Below are positions 63,163-64,000 of a stretch of DNA of 64,000 nt, piece by piece. Position 1 is the stretch's first letter. Every line of letters begins with the position of its first letter. The DNA comes from Cellulomonas palmilytica (GTDB taxonomy: Bacteria > Actinomycetota > Actinomycetes > Actinomycetales > Cellulomonadaceae): assembly GCF_021590045.1 (NCBI RefSeq), contig NZ_CP062221.1:1550001-1614000 (forward strand), written 5' to 3'. The notes below the pieces were generated by a model. It was not told the origin of the DNA and did no database searches. It was given only the letters and a program-made list of their open reading frames with translations. The position numbers were made by a program, and so were the translations under genes.

Positions 63163-63993
63163 TCAGAGGCGCCGGATGATGTCGGCGAGCAGCGCGCTGA
63201 TGCGCGGACCGGCCGCCAGACCCGCCTCGAGGACCTCCTCGTGGGACAGCGGCTGCTCGCTGATGCCGGCCGCGAGGTTCGTCACGAGCGAGATGCCCAG
63301 GACCTCGAGCCCCGCCTGGCGCGCCGCGATCGCCTCGAGCGTCGTCGACATCCCGACGAGGTCACCGCCGAGCCGCCCGGCCATCCGCACCTCGGCGGGC
63401 GTCTCGTAGTGCGGCCCGCGGAACTGGACGTACACGCCCTCGTCGAGCGACGGGTCGACCTCGCGCGCGAGGCCGCGCAGACGCGCGGAGTACAGGTCGG
63501 TGAGGTCGACGAACGTCGCGCCCTCCAGGGGCGACGTCGCCGTGAGGTTGAGGTGGTCGCTGATGAGCACGGGCGTGCCCGGGCCCCACGCGGGGTTGAG
63601 GCCCCCGCAGCCGTTGGTCAGGACGACCGTCGTCGCGCCCGTGGCCGCGGCCGTGCGCATCCCGTGCACGACGCGCCGCACGCCCTTGCCCTCGTACAGG
63701 TGCGTGCGCGAGCCCAGGACCAGCGCGTGCCTGCCCGTGTCGCCGATGCGCACCGAGCGGATCGTGCCGACGTGGCCGTGCACCGCCGCGGCCGAGAACC
63801 CCGGGACGTCGGTGCTCGCGACCTCGGCGACCGTCTCGCCCAGCAGGTCGGCCGCGCCACCCCAGCCCGAGCCGAGCACGAGCGCCACGTCGTGGCGCGC
63901 CACCCCCGTCGCCTGCGCGAGGTGCTCCGCGGCCGCGCGGGCCACGTCGAACGGGTCGGTGGTCGGGTCGTCGAGGTCCAGGACGTCGCTCAT
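63163..63993 (-). CDS. Purine-nucleoside phosphorylase
   Basis: This 276-aa trimeric-type PNP has ALVLGSGWGGAADLL (phosphate-binding), GHVGTIRSVRIG with the active-site His, RTHLYEGKGVRRVVHGMR, TNGCGGLNPAWGPG and LVTNLAAGISEQPLSHEEV with the purine-binding Asn. It splits inosine and guanosine to base and ribose-1-phosphate, following Add in the pathway. The ATG at 63993 is 7 nt from the window edge, so its promoter is not seen. Confidence 0.94.
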   Translation of the reverse strand: MSDVLDLDDPTTDPFDVARAAAEHLAQATGVARHDVALVLGSGWGGAADLLGETVAEVASTDVPGFSAAAVHGHVGTIRSVRIGDTGRHALVLGSRTHLYEGKGVRRVVHGMRTAAATGATTVVLTNGCGGLNPAWGPGTPVLISDHLNLTATSPLEGATFVDLTDLYSARLRGLAREVDPSLDEGVYVQFRGPHYETPAEVRMAGRLGGDLVGMSTTLEAIAARQAGLEVLGISLVTNLAAGISEQPLSHEEVLEAGLAAGPRISALLADIIRRL

Positions 63994-64000
63994 GACGAGA

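Overview
The window comes from a very high-GC actinomycete. Several traits point to a Cellulomonas-like member of the Micrococcales: strong GC bias at third codon positions, abundant GTG starts, a mycothiol deacetylase (mshB), a CebR-type operator in front of a GH3 beta-glucosidase, and actinobacterial gene orders (fdxA-dapC, dapD/dapE, sigE-rseA-htrA-tatB, DUF3117). Taxonomy is inferred from these traits only. Most of the window is ordinary chromosomal core. The one clearly mobile part is the left edge, where an IS3-family element interrupts an Abi_2-type abortive-infection gene.

Layout. 1-1012: end of an IS3-family element. 1013-1420: remnant of an abi gene with a strong hairpin in its upstream region. 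1503-4807: small accessory and stress genes (DUF2200, DUF1801, hemerythrin, CGNR regulator, a pterin dehydratase/VOC fusion, DUF4180). 4938-7870: GH3 beta-glucosidase and an F420-type reductase homologue. 8233-17323: a dipeptide/oligopeptide ABC transporter with two different binding lipoproteins, an oversized permease and a fused ATPase. 17480-21298: typA, mshB, a membrane protein and a flavin reductase. 21415-25232: a giant acidic VanW protein and a small SH3-like protein. 25339-32586: ferredoxin, lysine/DAP biosynthesis (dapC, dapD, dapE), citrate synthase and a LOG protein. 32583-34978: a FolP2-like protein and a GT-C mannosyltransferase. 35124-37587: DUF3117, leucyl aminopeptidase and an O-methyltransferase. 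37864-41523: the SigE/anti-sigma/HtrA/TatB envelope-stress module. 41610-45158: trpS, an RNA-ligase-like protein, YihY and a phosphotransferase. 45213-48706: sdhCDAB (minus strand). 48989-51444: mannose-1-phosphate guanylyltransferase and an M20 amidohydrolase. 51824-63993: a BMP-type nucleoside ABC importer followed by nucleoside salvage enzymes (cdd, deoA, add, deoC) and, convergently, a phospho-sugar mutase and purine nucleoside phosphorylase.

How genes work together. The right-hand 12 kb forms a coherent nucleoside uptake and catabolism unit: the importer brings nucleosides in, Cdd and Add deaminate them, DeoA and PNP split them phosphorolytically, the phospho-sugar mutase probably converts pentose-1-phosphate to pentose-5-phosphate, and DeoC cleaves deoxyribose-5-phosphate. 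gltA and sdhCDAB each carry a Crp/GlxR-like palindrome upstream, which suggests joint control of the TCA cycle. An identical 16-bp palindrome (CGTACTGACCAGTACG) lies in front of the peptide permease operon and of the sugar mutase, with a degenerate copy in front of the peptide-binding protein, so one unidentified repressor may link them.

Regulatory style. At least ten genes have a TANNNT -10 box exactly 6-8 nt before the start codon and no ribosome binding site, the expected layout of leaderless mRNAs. Long perfect GC-rich hairpins mark ends of transcription units. The likeliest previously uncharacterised items are the abi-associated hairpin RNA, the shared 16-bp operator, an apparent ATC start codon of the O-methyltransferase, and the structured leader of the DUF3117 gene.
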